Assembly: GCF_002160065.1 (NCBI RefSeq) | Contig: NZ_NFJW01000002.1 | Location: 62,001-126,000, forward strand | Direction: 5' to 3' | Length of the DNA stretch: 64,000 nt | Origin: Collinsella sp. An2 | GTDB taxonomy: Bacteria > Actinomycetota > Coriobacteriia > Coriobacteriales > Coriobacteriaceae | Part shown: in pieces, positions 11,301 through 20,650 of the stretch | Numbering within the stretch: the first letter of the stretch is position 1 | Layout of the letters: each line of letters opens with the position of its first letter | Position numbers and translations under genes: made by a program | Notes under the pieces: model-generated | Seen by the model: only the letters and a program-made list of their open reading frames with translations | The model's database searches: none | Told to the model about the DNA's origin: nothing

Positions 11301-13579
11301 GCCCTTCTGGATGTAATACGTCCCGCTGTCAGAGTTGAACCGAACATATTGACCAAGTTGCCCCTCTTGTGCGGTAAAGGACACCCATTCAGTATGGAGA
11401 CCGTTCTCAGCATAGTATGTGCGCTGATAGTAGTACGTGCTGCTAGGCGTGTAGCTTGTTGCAGGGTTGTTAGTATCCTCCGTCGCGTAGATAGGGGTGT
11501 CCTCGGTGAAGTAGTAGAAACTATTGGTATCTGCCGGCTGGAAGGTAGCCGTAGTGGTTCCCGCATCGCCCCTGCTATATGCATTGGAGAGGAAGTAGAC
11601 GTTACCGTCATCGTCGATGTGACTGGAAATATAGTTCGCCGAAAGCTTCGACGCATCGATATTGTCGCCATCCATCACGTCAGACTTGAGCCCAACGGTG
11701 TAGAACACACGGATGGGGTATGCGTCGCGCACCGAAGTCGTAGTAGTCGTTTCACCGTCAACCGTCGTGGTATTCGCGGTATACAGACGAAGCGGCACCA
11801 GGTTGGACGGAATACGAACGGTAACGGTGTCGCCTTGCTCCAGTGTTGCTCCGTGGCTAACGGTGATTTCGATAGTGCTCAGATCATGATCGCCAGGATA
11901 GACGACCCCATCATCTGTACCGTTGCTGACGGTTCCCTGGAAGGTGTAGGTAGTAGAAACACCATCATCCGAGTTCGTGGATGACACCTGAGTGAACTCC
12001 TCGCCGGCAAAAACAATGGCCTTGAAGTTCTTTACTTCCATATAGCTGCCGAGAGTATCGGTAAACGTGAGGTAACCGACATTCTCACCACCGATGTTCG
12101 TCGTGCTCTCAATAGGTGACGTAGCTCCAGTGCCGAAATCGTCATAAATGGATTGGAAGACGTCATTCAGAGATTCCGCGTTATCCGCTGCAAAGTAGTA
12201 ATCGCCGTCGGCACGTTCGCCCAAGGTGCAGTTATCAGAAAAATCAGCTCGGCTACTATCTGTATTGTGGGATTGAGCAGTGGGATAATTGCTCGATACC
12301 GCGTTCATGAAGTAGTTTGCGTCGTGGGTGGTGTTTCCGGTGCCGGTCAAATCGTTTGGATCAGCACCCTGGAACACGCCAATGGAGTAAACGGTGACCC
12401 CGTCTGCTTTCATCTCCCGCGAAGTATTGACGGACTTGCCCGCGTTATCGTTCTCGACGCGCTGGCCGCTGCCAGGCATACCGTCGGTGAAGAAGATGAC
12501 CACCTTTTTGGCATCGCTGCGGGCGCCGTCGCCCACACCGCCATTTTGGCTGCCATCTATGATGCTCTGGGCCATTTCAAAGCCCTTATCGGCTTCCGTA
12601 CCTCCGCTATAGGTTAACCCGGTTACATAGTCCTTCAGGTCGGTAGCATTAGCGCCTTGGGTGCAATTAATGAAGTACTGTTGATCGCGCCAGCCACCCG
12701 TGCTAAATGCAGAGGCGTTATCAGAATACGAAACGATAGAAACGCGATGCTGTTGCGAGGCATCCTTGCCCGCGTTCTCATCGGCAACGGTATCAATGAA
12801 GTTGGTGACCGCGGCCTCCATAGCCTGATCGATACGAGTTCTGCCCGTAGTCGAACGCGTATAGAACTGGATGTGGGAGTCATCGGGATCTTGCGCACCC
12901 GTCTTGGGATAAACCCGGTCACCGGTATCCGCACGACGCCAACCCCAATCCGGGTCCTCAAGTATTCCCCAGCCACCAAAATTATGGCGCTCAACTTGAA
13001 CGTACGTTCCATCATCATCCTGAATATAGTACGTCCCATTATCTCTAATGCTATACGCTTCGCTGTATTCGTAGCTCGTCAAATAGCTATCGTCCATCGA
13101 GCCGGAGCGATCGAGAACGAGCACAATATCGAGCGGCTGGTTGATAGTGGTCTGACCGGAAATGTTCGCCGCGGAAGACAATGCCGAGAGCCCGACGAGC
13201 GCGGCGTTCTCGTCGTTCTCGATCTTGAACGTCGGCTCGCCGCTCGTACTGGTCAGCTGGACATCGTCGCTGTACACGGACTTGTCGGTCCAGATGCGGC
13301 CGGTGTTTTTGGTGGAGTCGCCCCCCTGCGTGGAAACACCGGTTCCGTCAGTGTTGCTATACCACGTGTCATGCGTGTCGGGGTCTGAAATCCAGACACC
13401 CGTTTCAGCCGCGCGGGCAATACCTGCAAAGGACACTACCGACACTGCCAGCAACAGTGCCGACAGCACGCCGATCAGGCCCACCCGCCTAACTTTGGCG
13501 GAAGTGCGAGGCGTCTCACCAAAGATTACTCTTTTGAGACGCCCCCCCCCCGCAACTTATTTCGTCCAGAGCTTGCCAT
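5349..13579 (-). CDS. Giant LPXTG adhesin 2: VWA head, about 12 FctA-type isopeptide domains, LPGTG anchor; phase OFF
   Basis: About 2,743 residues when in frame. I choose ATG at 13579, with AAGGA at 13589-13593; the tract length present (10 G, 13542-13551) makes it end after 17 codons, whereas 11 or 8 G joins it to the long frame. The long frame alone would be called from GTG 13484, but that start lies inside the signal peptide and loses its basic part (KVRR). The order is: signal peptide ending ARA; VWA domain with complete MIDAS (DRSGSMDD, GGTEADKG, FFTDGMPGSG); a linker domain; then twelve repeats of about 110 residues of the type TKxLxGRxW...FTNTY. The Lys, Glu and Asn of FctA/Spy0128 isopeptide folds are visible. 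A Pro/Glu-rich spacer, LPGTG, hydrophobic segment and RKRGEK tail close it. Known family role: sortase-anchored tip adhesin or stalk. The ligand is unknown. Confidence 0.9.
13542..13551 (-). repeat. Poly-G tract (10 G on coding strand) inside the leader of surface protein 2
   Basis: Ten consecutive C on the plus strand, ten codons after ATG 13579. In-frame lengths are 8 or 11. The tract abuts a 9-bp perfect inverted repeat (GGCGTCTCA 13510-13518 with TGAGACGCC 13535-13543), which could stall the polymerase and favour slippage. This is the longest mononucleotide run seen in the window; the second longest G/C run is the equivalent tract of surface protein 1. Confidence 0.87.
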
Positions 13580-13617
13580 GACTACCATCCTTCACTCTCA
13601 GTGCACGTTACGTTTAC

Positions 13618-13634
13618 TGTGCATTTCGTGCACA
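13618..13634. promoter_or_regulatory. Palindromic operator candidate upstream of surface protein 2
   Basis: TGTGCA-N5-TGCACA perfect palindrome about 40 bases upstream of ATG 13579, with a further GTGCAC half-site nearby at about 13602. Position between likely promoter and start suggests a repressor or activator site. The binding protein is unknown. Confidence 0.4.
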
Positions 13635-13927
13635 TCCACCGTTTTGGCACAGCGATAGATAGTCAAATTCTAGGCAGCGTCACCTTGACAATCATCAAAT
13701 CATTTTGTACCCCCTCTCTCCGAACTTGCTTAAATTGCAAGTCGGGCGGCGGCATATACCTGCGAAGAACCGTTCACCGATAATTCGCCGGCCACTTGTC
13801 ACATTCGTAACATCAGACGTCGCGCTGCTACCCCTTTGTCTTAACTTCAACGGGCGCCACAACCGCGGCACCGTCGGCCACAAACTCCATCTCGCACGAA
13901 CCTAAGCACGCTCAGATTCCTTCGATA

Positions 13928-14023
13928 CAGCTTCTCAGGATGTCTCTCAGTAAAAAATGCAGCTTTTCAGGACGAGTTTTTCAGAAAATTGCAGCTTTTT
14001 AGAGATTCGCTACTACGAGCGTC
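13928..14023. repeat. Three tandem copies of a 32-bp AT-rich unit
   Basis: The motif CAGCTTYTYAGGA begins at 13928, 13960 and 13992, an exact 32-base period. Between motifs the sequence is A/T rich and more variable. The third copy is diverged. Function unknown. Confidence 0.6.
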
Positions 14024-14104
14024 CCTTGGAGGGACGGCACCGGTGCCCTCTATACATGCCATGGGTGAGCGACGCCCGCCCACCGTCAACATGCGAGCTG
14101 GCTA

Positions 14105-14240
14105 ACATGTGGCAAAACACACGCTCGTCCTCGCGTATGGTCCTATCTTGTAGCAATCCACACGCTCGGACCGTCAAAAACGACCCCTGAGCGTGTGAAT
14201 TGCCGCAATTCTGAAAACGAGCGTGTGATTTGCCACAATT
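14105..14240. repeat. Nested palindromic repeat with four copies of a GCAA-N-CACACGCTC motif
   Basis: Outer arms GTGGCAAAACACACGCTCG (14109-14127) and its inverted copy (14218-14236) differ at one base. Inner arms near 14152-14170 and 14188-14205 are diverged copies of the same motif. All four copies together can fold as a nested hairpin. No gene; an extragenic palindromic repeat. Confidence 0.65.
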
Positions 14241-14467
14241 TATGCAGCCACGCGAAGCTGCCACCACGTTACACGAGCTCACAGCCCGCCCCGCCACCTC
14301 GCACAGGCACCTCGCCGCCATGGCCACGCAGCCACTCCGCCGCCCCACGCAAGCCCGCCGCCACCTCGCCGCCGCACGCTCGTCCCCGCCCACAAAAACG
14401 AGGGCCGAGCCATCAGGCCCGACCCCCACAAGTCACAACAATGTCCTCAGGCCAACATCCTCAGACG

Positions 14468-15772
14468 CTAGTCCCATGCCTCGCGGCCCTTAAGAGCGCG
14501 CAGGCCAATGTCGTGGCGAAGCGTCTTGCCCTCGAACTCAATCTTCTCGCAGGCCTCGTATGCCAGGTTGCGCGCAGCCTCGAAGGTGTCGCCCAGCGCA
14601 GTCACCGCAAGCACACGGCCGCCGTTGGTCACCAGCTCGCCCGCCTCGTTCACAGCAGTGCCGGCGTGGTACACCGTCACGTCGTCCATAGCAGCGGCAT
14701 CCTCGACGCCCGTGATGACCTTGCCCTTCTCGTAGCTGCCCGGATATCCCGCAGAGGTAAGCACCACGGCCACAGCCCACTTGTCACTCCACGAGAGCTC
14801 GACCTCGTCCAGATGCTGCTCAGCACAGGCCAGCATGACCTCTACCAGGTCGTTCTGCAGGCGCGGAAGGATGACCTGCGTCTCGGGGTCACCGAAGCGC
14901 GCGTTGAACTCCAGCACCTTCGGCCCGGCAGGGGTCAGCATGAAGCCGCCATACAGGCAGCCGCGGTAGTCGATGCCCTCGGCGGCGAGCTCGACCACCA
15001 CGTCAACCATGATCTGTTCCATGGTGGCGTGCTCCTCGTCGGTGACGATGGGCACCGGGCTGTAGACGCCCATGCCGCCGGTGTTGGGCCCGCGGTCGCC
15101 CTCAAGCGCACGCTTGTGATCCTGCGAGGTCGCCATGGGACGCACGGTCTTGCCGTCGGTAAAAGCCAGCAGCGAACACTCCGGACCGGTGAGCATCTCC
15201 TCGATAACCACCGTGGAGCCAGCCTCGCCAAACGCACCGGCGAAGCACTCGTGCACAGCCTCCTCGGCCTGGGCAAGCTCGGTGGCCACCACGACGCCCT
15301 TACCCGCAGCAAGGCCGTCGGCCTTCACGACCAGCGGGGCCCCCTGCTCGCGCACGTAGGCGAGCGCGCTTTCCTCGTCGGTGAAGGAGCCGTATGCAGC
15401 CGTCGGCACGCCCGCGCGCTCCATGACCTGCTTGGAGAAGAGCTTGGAGCCCTCCATCTGCGCGCCGGCGGCGCCAGGACCAAAGCAGGGGATTCCCGCC
15501 TCGCGAACGGCGTCGGCAACGCCTACGACCAGCGGAGCCTCGGGGCCGATGACAACCAGCCCGCAGCCCATCTCACGCGCGAACTCTGCCACGGCGGCGG
15601 GGTCGTTCTCGTTCAGATCGACGTTCTCGCCCACCTCGAGCGTGCCGCCATTGCCCGGAGCGATGTACAGCGTGCCACAATGCGCGGACTCGGTGAGCTT
15701 CTTGGCAAGGGCATGCTCGCGCCCACCACTTCCAAGCAGCAGGATATCGATGGTCTGGGACGCTTCAATCAT
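14468..15772 (-). CDS. purD: Phosphoribosylamine-glycine ligase
   Basis: 434 residues, the usual PurD length. GAR synthetase joins 5-phosphoribosylamine and glycine with ATP, the second step of de novo purine synthesis, in the cytosol. Seen: N-terminal [16 protein letters not shown]-grasp core with [16 protein letters not shown] and [10 protein letters not shown]; metal/ATP site [11 protein letters not shown]-terminal [11 protein letters not shown]. The start is ATG 15772 with AAGGAG nine bases upstream; an upstream in-frame ATG at 15856 has no such site. It is in line with degV, purA and dnaB on the same strand, but a terminator separates it from degV. Confidence 0.96.
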   Translation of the reverse strand: MIEASQTIDILLLGSGGREHALAKKLTESAHCGTLYIAPGNGGTLEVGENVDLNENDPAAVAEFAREMGCGLVVIGPEAPLVVGVADAVREAGIPCFGPGAAGAQMEGSKLFSKQVMERAGVPTAAYGSFTDEESALAYVREQGAPLVVKADGLAAGKGVVVATELAQAEEAVHECFAGAFGEAGSTVVIEEMLTGPECSLLAFTDGKTVRPMATSQDHKRALEGDRGPNTGGMGVYSPVPIVTDEEHATMEQIMVDVVVELAAEGIDYRGCLYGGFMLTPAGPKVLEFNARFGDPETQVILPRLQNDLVEVMLACAEQHLDEVELSWSDKWAVAVVLTSAGYPGSYEKGKVITGVEDAAAMDDVTVYHAGTAVNEAGELVTNGGRVLAVTALGDTFEAARNLAYEACEKIEFEGKTLRHDIGLRALKGREAWD

Positions 15773-15935
15773 GGTGAGCTCCTTGTCAGTCGATCGGCCG
15801 ATGCGCTCCGTCGTCCAAAGCGGTACCGCACGCCTTGAATAGCACATCTGTATCATATGAGATTGCGCGCCCGGCCGTGCCGAAGACTTGAGAAGCCAGA
15901 AATCTCAGCGAAATCGACCGCTGCCGCGCTTTAAG

Positions 15936-15963
15936 AAGAAAGGCCGGGGTCGCCGACCTTTCC
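15936..15963 (-). terminator. Terminator after degV
   Basis: On the minus strand AAAGGTCGG-CGACC-CCGGCCTTT followed by CTTCTT. One G-T wobble pair is present only in the minus-strand RNA, which supports that orientation. It lies about 40 bases beyond the degV stop. Confidence 0.6.
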
Positions 15964-16000
15964 ACCAATTCATTTGTACGGCCCGCCAAGGACAGCGGCG

Positions 16001-16912
16001 TTAGAACTGCGGCGTCAGGTACTCCGCAATGCCGTCCAGCTCGGGCGCGTGCAGCGCCTCGGGATAGCAGAAGATGCCGATGGCGCCGTTGCCCACATGC
16101 GTGGCAATCACCGGCCCGATCGTGGCCTCGGTGATCATGCGAACGCTCGCCCCGGTCTTCTCCAGCGCCTCGCGAATCTTGCTGGCCTTCTCCGCTGCGT
16201 TGGTGTGCAGCAGGTAGTAGACCATGGGCCCCTTCTCCTGCGCGAGCGCGGCCACATGCTTGGCCATGAAGGAGATGGCGTTCTTGACGCCCTTTGCCTT
16301 GTGCTCGACCTCGATGCTCCCGTCCTCAAGCAGGCCGATGACCAGCTTGATGTTCAACAGCGAGGTCACAAAACCCTGGGCCTTCGTGGCGCGCCCGCCC
16401 TTCACGAGGTTCTCGAGCGTGTCGGGCACGAAGTGCAGGGCAAACCCCGCGCGCATCTGCGAGATATGCTCGATCGCCTCGTCGATCGTGCCGCCCTTCT
16501 GCGCAATGACGGCAGCCTCGAGCACCATGGCGCCCTCGCCCACCGTGGCATGGCGGCTGTCTACGACCTCCAGGCGCACGCCCTCGGGAAGCTGCGAGGC
16601 AATCGTACGCGCGCTCTCGATGGTCGCCGAAAGCGCCCGCGCAAGGTGAATCGAAAGGATCTGCGTGTATCCCTCGTCGATGAGTTCCTGGTAGACCGCC
16701 AAGAAGTCGCCCGGCGTAGGCTGGGAGGTCTGCGGCAGGGCGCCACTGCCGTCCATAAGGCGCAGCAGTTCGGGCGTGGAGATGTCCACGCCGTCCCGAT
16801 AATCCTTCCCCTGGAACAGCACGTGGAGCGGGACGATCCGAATGTTCAGGCGCTGCGCCAGCTCCAGCGGGATGTCGGACGCGCTATCGGTGACGACGGC
16901 AAAGCTATTCAT
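16001..16912 (-). CDS. DegV-family fatty-acid-binding protein
   Basis: 303 residues, typical for DegV/FakB-type proteins, which bind fatty acids and in Firmicutes present them to a fatty acid kinase. Seen: start MNSFAVVTDSASDIP with the TDSxxD motif; TSQPTPGDFLAVY, the family TSxPs motif; SRHATVGEGAMVLEA; and the C-terminal lobe GNGAIGIFCYPE. I choose ATG 16912, which has AAGGAG just upstream; the open frame extends to 17284 but that part reads as noise and overlaps the purA terminator. No FakA/DAK2-type kinase is visible in this window. Confidence 0.92.
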   Translation of the reverse strand: MNSFAVVTDSASDIPLELAQRLNIRIVPLHVLFQGKDYRDGVDISTPELLRLMDGSGALPQTSQPTPGDFLAVYQELIDEGYTQILSIHLARALSATIESARTIASQLPEGVRLEVVDSRHATVGEGAMVLEAAVIAQKGGTIDEAIEHISQMRAGFALHFVPDTLENLVKGGRATKAQGFVTSLLNIKLVIGLLEDGSIEVEHKAKGVKNAISFMAKHVAALAQEKGPMVYYLLHTNAAEKASKIREALEKTGASVRMITEATIGPVIATHVGNGAIGIFCYPEALHAPELDGIAEYLTPQF

Positions 16913-17008
16913 GGCACTCCTTGCTCTCTGCAGCTTGTGGTGTTGAGCCGCCGGGTCGCGCCGCAGGCCCGGCAGCGGCGCCGGGACTCCCCCGAAGTCG
17001 CGCGGCGC

Positions 17009-17042
17009 AAAAGGGCCAAGGCCGCGTTGGCCTTGGCCCTTT
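17009..17042 (-). terminator. Terminator after purA
   Basis: A 14-bp perfect stem (AAAGGGCCAAGGCC and its complement) with a 5-base loop, beginning five bases beyond the purA stop at 17047, followed on the minus strand by TTTT. Confidence 0.8.
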
Positions 17043-17046
17043 GGTG

Positions 17047-18330
17047 TTACCAAGAGCGGTTGATGGTCTGGTCGCGGTCCGGTCCGACCGACACGAAGGA
17101 TACGCGCGTATGCGAGAGCCGCTCGACCAGCGCCACGTAATCCTGCGCTGCCTGCGGAAGCTCTTCGAAGCTGCGGCAGCCGGTGATGTCGCAGCACCAA
17201 CCGGGTACTTCCTCGTAGACCGGCACGGCATGGGCGAAGACGCTCTCGTGCTCGGGCACCGTGGTGTAGCGCACGCCGTCGCACTCATAGGCCACGCACA
17301 CCTTGATGGTGTCGAAGGCCGAGAGCACGTCGAGCTTGGTGAGGGCGATGTCCGTCAGCCCGTTCACGCGCGCGGAGTAGTTGGCGATCACGCCGTCAAA
17401 CCATCCGCATCGACGACGGCGGCCGGTGGTCACACCGTACTCGTAGCCGTTCTCGGTGAGGGTGTGGCCCTCCTCGGTCTCATAGGCAAGCTCGGTGGGC
17501 ATGGGGCCCATACCCACGCGGGTGATGTAGGCTTTCATGATGCCCAGCACGCGGTCGATGTTCTTCATGCCCACGCCCGAGCCCGTCACGGCGCCGCCGG
17601 CGGTGCAGTTGGACGAGGTCACATAGGGATAGGTGCCATGGTCGATGTCGAGCAGCGTCGCCTGCGCGCCCTCGAACAGGATGCTCTTGCCCTGCTCCAC
17701 AAGGTCGTTGAGCAGAAGGCCGCTCTCGCAAATGTAGGGACGCAGCCGCTCGGCCATGGGCAGGTACTCGTCGCAGATCTGCTCGACGGTATAGGTTGGC
17801 ATATTGAAGAGCTTCTCGAGCTGCGGATTCACGCGATCGAGCGCGCGGCCCAGCTTGTCGCGGAAGACCTGCTCGTCAAGCATGTCCTGCATGCGCAGGC
17901 CCACGCGAGCCATCTTGTCCTGGTAGCACGGGCCAATGCCGCGACGCGTGGTGCCGATGTTGTGATCGCCCAGCAGCTGCTCGAAGGCGCCGTCGAGGTC
18001 CATGTGATACGGCATGATGATGTGCGCGTTGCCCGAGACCTTGAGGTTCGCGGTCGAGACCCCGTCATGCTCAAACATGTCGATCTCTTCAAGCAGGACC
18101 TTCGGGTTCACCACGCAGCCGTTGCCGATCACCGAGATGCACTCGGGATACATGATGCCCGAGGGCACCTGGTGGAGACCGTACTTCTTGTCGCCCACCA
18201 CAATGGTATGCCCGGCGTTGTTACCGCCCTGATAGCGCACGACGCAGTCGTAGTCCCCGGCGATCAGGTCGCAGATCTTGCCCTTGCCCTCATCGCCCCA
18301 CTGGGTTCCGACCAACACTGTCGACGGCAT
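17047..18330 (-). CDS. purA: Adenylosuccinate synthetase
   Basis: 427 residues, full length. It condenses IMP with aspartate using GTP to adenylosuccinate, the first committed step to AMP. Seen: P-loop GTQWGDEGKGK at the N-terminus; RYQGGNNAGHTIV; RGIGPCYQDK; the effector/loop region GVTTGRRRRCGWFD; KLDVLSAFDTIKVC near the guanine site; and SVGPDRDQTI at the end. ATG 18330 is preceded by AAGGAG. A GC-rich 18-bp palindrome (18356-18373) sits in the leader just before the ribosome-binding site. Neighbouring dnaB on the same strand recalls the dnaB-purA linkage seen near the origin of many Gram-positive chromosomes. Confidence 0.97.
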   Translation of the reverse strand: MPSTVLVGTQWGDEGKGKICDLIAGDYDCVVRYQGGNNAGHTIVVGDKKYGLHQVPSGIMYPECISVIGNGCVVNPKVLLEEIDMFEHDGVSTANLKVSGNAHIIMPYHMDLDGAFEQLLGDHNIGTTRRGIGPCYQDKMARVGLRMQDMLDEQVFRDKLGRALDRVNPQLEKLFNMPTYTVEQICDEYLPMAERLRPYICESGLLLNDLVEQGKSILFEGAQATLLDIDHGTYPYVTSSNCTAGGAVTGSGVGMKNIDRVLGIMKAYITRVGMGPMPTELAYETEEGHTLTENGYEYGVTTGRRRRCGWFDGVIANYSARVNGLTDIALTKLDVLSAFDTIKVCVAYECDGVRYTTVPEHESVFAHAVPVYEEVPGWCCDITGCRSFEELPQAAQDYVALVERLSHTRVSFVSVGPDRDQTINRSW

Positions 18331-18441
18331 GATGCATCTCCTTCTAAACCGTCGTTCCGGCCCGCGGGCCGGACGAGAAGCGTTCTTATTCGTACGCGCG
18401 GCTCGCGTGCAGCGCAAAGCGCGCGTCGACTCAACCTCTTC

Positions 18442-18471
18442 ATTATATCCATCGGCACGAATGCTAACCGT
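18442..18471 (-). promoter_or_regulatory. Candidate purA promoter
   Basis: Perfect TATAAT on the minus strand at 18447-18442, about 110 bases before the purA ATG. The -35 region (near 18465-18470) is a poor match. The palindrome at 18356-18373 would lie in the transcribed leader. Confidence 0.4.
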
Positions 18472-18612
18472 AGACGCTCGGCAGGTGGCAGCAATCGTGC
18501 CTGTAGGCGCAAGGCGCCATAGGTGCGGCGGCAGCGCAGGCGACGCTGCGAAACGTCGCCGCGGGGCGGCGCTGCGCTACCCCGTCCCCTGCCGCGGAGC
18601 GCGGCGGAGCCG

Positions 18613-20016
18613 TTAGTCGTGCACGCCATCCAGCTCGTAGAACTTCGTGGACGCCGGCAGGAACATGAGGTCCACGTCGCCGATGGGGCCGGAACGGTTC
18701 TTGGCCACGATGACGCGCGTCACGCCCTCGTCCGGTCGGTCGTCGCGGCTCGCCTCCTGCTCGTCGCTCGAGCGGTCCAGGAACATGACGATGTCGGCGT
18801 CCTGCTCGATCGAGCCCGATTCGCGCAGGTCCGAAAGCTGGGGTCGCTTACCGGTACGGCTCTCGACCGCACGCGAGAGCTGAGAGAGCGCGATAAGCGG
18901 AATTTCCAGGTCTTTTGCCATGATCTTGAGGCCACGGCTCATCTCCGAGACCTCAACCGCGCGGTTCTCGGCGCGGCGTCCCGGAGGCGGGCTCACCAGC
19001 TGCAGGTAGTCCAGGATGATGACGGCCTTCTCTTTGTTGTGCAGCATGCGGCGCGCCTTGGCGCGGATCTCGGTCACCGTGGTGCCGGGCGTGTCGTCGA
19101 TGAGGATGTCGAGCTTCGAGAGCTCCTGCGTCGCCTCGTTGATGTTGGCCCACTGCTCGGGCGAGATGCGGCCGGTGCGGAAGTCCGAGATGGACAGCAT
19201 CGCGTGCGCACAGATGAGACGCTGGGCGATTTCCTTGCCGCTCATCTCGAGCGAGAAGAAACCGACGGTGAAACCCGCCGCGGCGGCATTCAGCGCCAGG
19301 TTGAGTGCGAACGAGGTTTTACCCACAGCAGGACGCGCGCCGATGATGATGAGCTGGCCCTCGCGGAAGCCCAGCAGCAAGCGGTCCAGGCTGGGAAAGC
19401 CCGTGGGCACGCCATGCGCCTGGCCGCCGGCGGCGCACACCTCCGAAGCCTCGTTGTACGCCTCGATCATGAACTCGGTGAGCGACTTGTACGAGCTGGA
19501 CACCTCGCGCTCCGTCACCGACAGCAGCATACTCTCGGCGCGCTCGACAACCTCCTTGGTGTCAAGCGGTGCATCGTAGGCCAGGGCGTTGATCTGGTTT
19601 GTGGCGCCGATGATCTCGCGGAGCATCGAGTCGCGCCGCACAATACCGGCATGGTGCTGCCAGTTCACCAGCGCGATCGTGTTGCCCACGAGCTCCAGGA
19701 TGTACGCCTCTCCGCCAACCTGCGCCAGCGTCCCCTCCGACGTGAGGTAGTCGATCAGCGAGATCGAGTCGATGGGGATGCTGCGCTCGTTCATCTCCAT
19801 CATGGCGGTAAAGAGCGTGCGATGCGACGGACGATAGAAGTCGTCGGGGCGAAGCTCCGAGATGGCATCGGAGACCACCTCGGGCGAAAGAATCATGGCA
19901 GCGAGCACGTTGGCCTCTGCCTCGGCGTTGTTGGGCAGCCCCTGGCGCGCGCCGCGGTCGGACGCGCCGGCGGGCGTCCACGCGTAATCGCTGTACTCGT
20001 TTGTCGATGCGTCCAT
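18613..20016 (-). CDS. dnaB: Replicative DNA helicase DnaB
   Basis: 467 residues. It is the hexameric helicase that unwinds the replication fork with primase. Seen: N-terminal domain beginning at LPNNAEAEANVLAAMI (about residues 27-130); RecA-like domain starting GVPTGFPSLDRLLLGF; Walker A GARPAVGKTSFAL; SLEMSGKEIAQRL; Walker B VIILDYLQLV; SQLSRAVESR; LRESGSIEQDAD; C-terminal VAKNRSGPIG. ATG 20016 is chosen over GTG 20022 because AAGGAG is spaced correctly only for the ATG. No intein is seen in the Walker A region. The upstream 630 bases hold DnaA-box matches. Confidence 0.97.
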   Translation of the reverse strand: MDASTNEYSDYAWTPAGASDRGARQGLPNNAEAEANVLAAMILSPEVVSDAISELRPDDFYRPSHRTLFTAMMEMNERSIPIDSISLIDYLTSEGTLAQVGGEAYILELVGNTIALVNWQHHAGIVRRDSMLREIIGATNQINALAYDAPLDTKEVVERAESMLLSVTEREVSSSYKSLTEFMIEAYNEASEVCAAGGQAHGVPTGFPSLDRLLLGFREGQLIIIGARPAVGKTSFALNLALNAAAAGFTVGFFSLEMSGKEIAQRLICAHAMLSISDFRTGRISPEQWANINEATQELSKLDILIDDTPGTTVTEIRAKARRMLHNKEKAVIILDYLQLVSPPPGRRAENRAVEVSEMSRGLKIMAKDLEIPLIALSQLSRAVESRTGKRPQLSDLRESGSIEQDADIVMFLDRSSDEQEASRDDRPDEGVTRVIVAKNRSGPIGDVDLMFLPASTKFYELDGVHD

Positions 20017-20650
20017 GTGCACTCCTTGCGTCGGGCAGTCCCCCGCCTAGAACGGCAGCGCGCGGTAACGATGGTGCGGGGTCGGCAGGCCCCCGAGGCA
20101 AAGCCCTGGGAACAGCCACGGCACCGATGTCGTTTACAGCCAGGCACATCCCGGCCCCACGTCCGTCCTTAGCTGGGGAGCACCCATGGTACGGTATCCG
20201 CACGTCAGGCGAACAGGCCTGCGCAGCGGGTTTTTCTTTCCACACCGCCCTGTCGATAACCTTGCGCGACAACCCTGCGCAAATAGTGGTTTTCAACGTT
20301 ATCCACAATTTTGGTTGCCTATTGTGACTAGTTTTCCACAGCCAAGCGTCTGACCTGCGATTATTCAGTTTGACGCTCTTCTTACTGCGCTTTTACCAAA
20401 TGCTATTTGTGCATTTTGTGAACTCGCAGGTAAAGAATACCTTCTTATACATTGCGCAGGAAAACACCATCGCTTGCTAAAGCATATGCTCGCGCGATTC
20501 GCTGTGTACAACGTCTGTTCGGTGATGACTTTTCCCGACATTCCGCAAACGACCTGTGGATTTCTTCTCTGCCGATTTTGTCAAGTGAAAACCTTGTTGA
20601 AGTCCTGCCTCAACGGCTTTTTAATAACCCCGCAGGCGCGCCGGGCCTCC
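20017..20650. other. Intergenic region upstream of dnaB, AT-rich right half
   Basis: About 630 bases with no supported gene. The half next to dnaB is GC-rich; from about 20280 to 20620 it is clearly AT-richer than the flanking genes. Contains the DnaA-box cluster listed separately. Confidence 0.6.
20236..20340. promoter_or_regulatory. DnaA-box cluster upstream of dnaB
   Basis: TTATCCACA at 20299-20307 is an exact consensus DnaA box; TTTTCCACA at 20332-20340 is one base off. TGTCGATAA at 20251-20259 (reverse strand) and CTTTCCACA at 20236-20244 are weaker, and TGTGGATTT at 20555-20563 is a further weak match. Together with the AT-rich stretch to the right this could be a DnaA-controlled promoter, a DnaA-titration site or part of an origin. 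The absence of dnaA/dnaN next to it argues for the first two. Confidence 0.45.

Larger units (their letters stand above)
13580..14467. other. Intergenic region before surface protein 2: leader, operator-like palindrome and repeats
   Basis: About 890 bases without a supported gene. It holds the leader and promoter region of surface gene 2 (lower coordinates) and, further right, two repeat elements listed separately. Short ORFs on both strands lack ribosome-binding sites. Confidence 0.6.

Noticed and set aside
13484-13484. GTG 13484 as the true start of the giant VWA adhesin
   Set aside because: It has no ribosome-binding site and removes the basic part of the signal peptide; the ATG at 13579 has both once the G tract is in frame.
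13928-14023. CRISPR array with 32-base period
   Set aside because: Only three copies, no constant repeat separated by unique spacers, and no cas gene.
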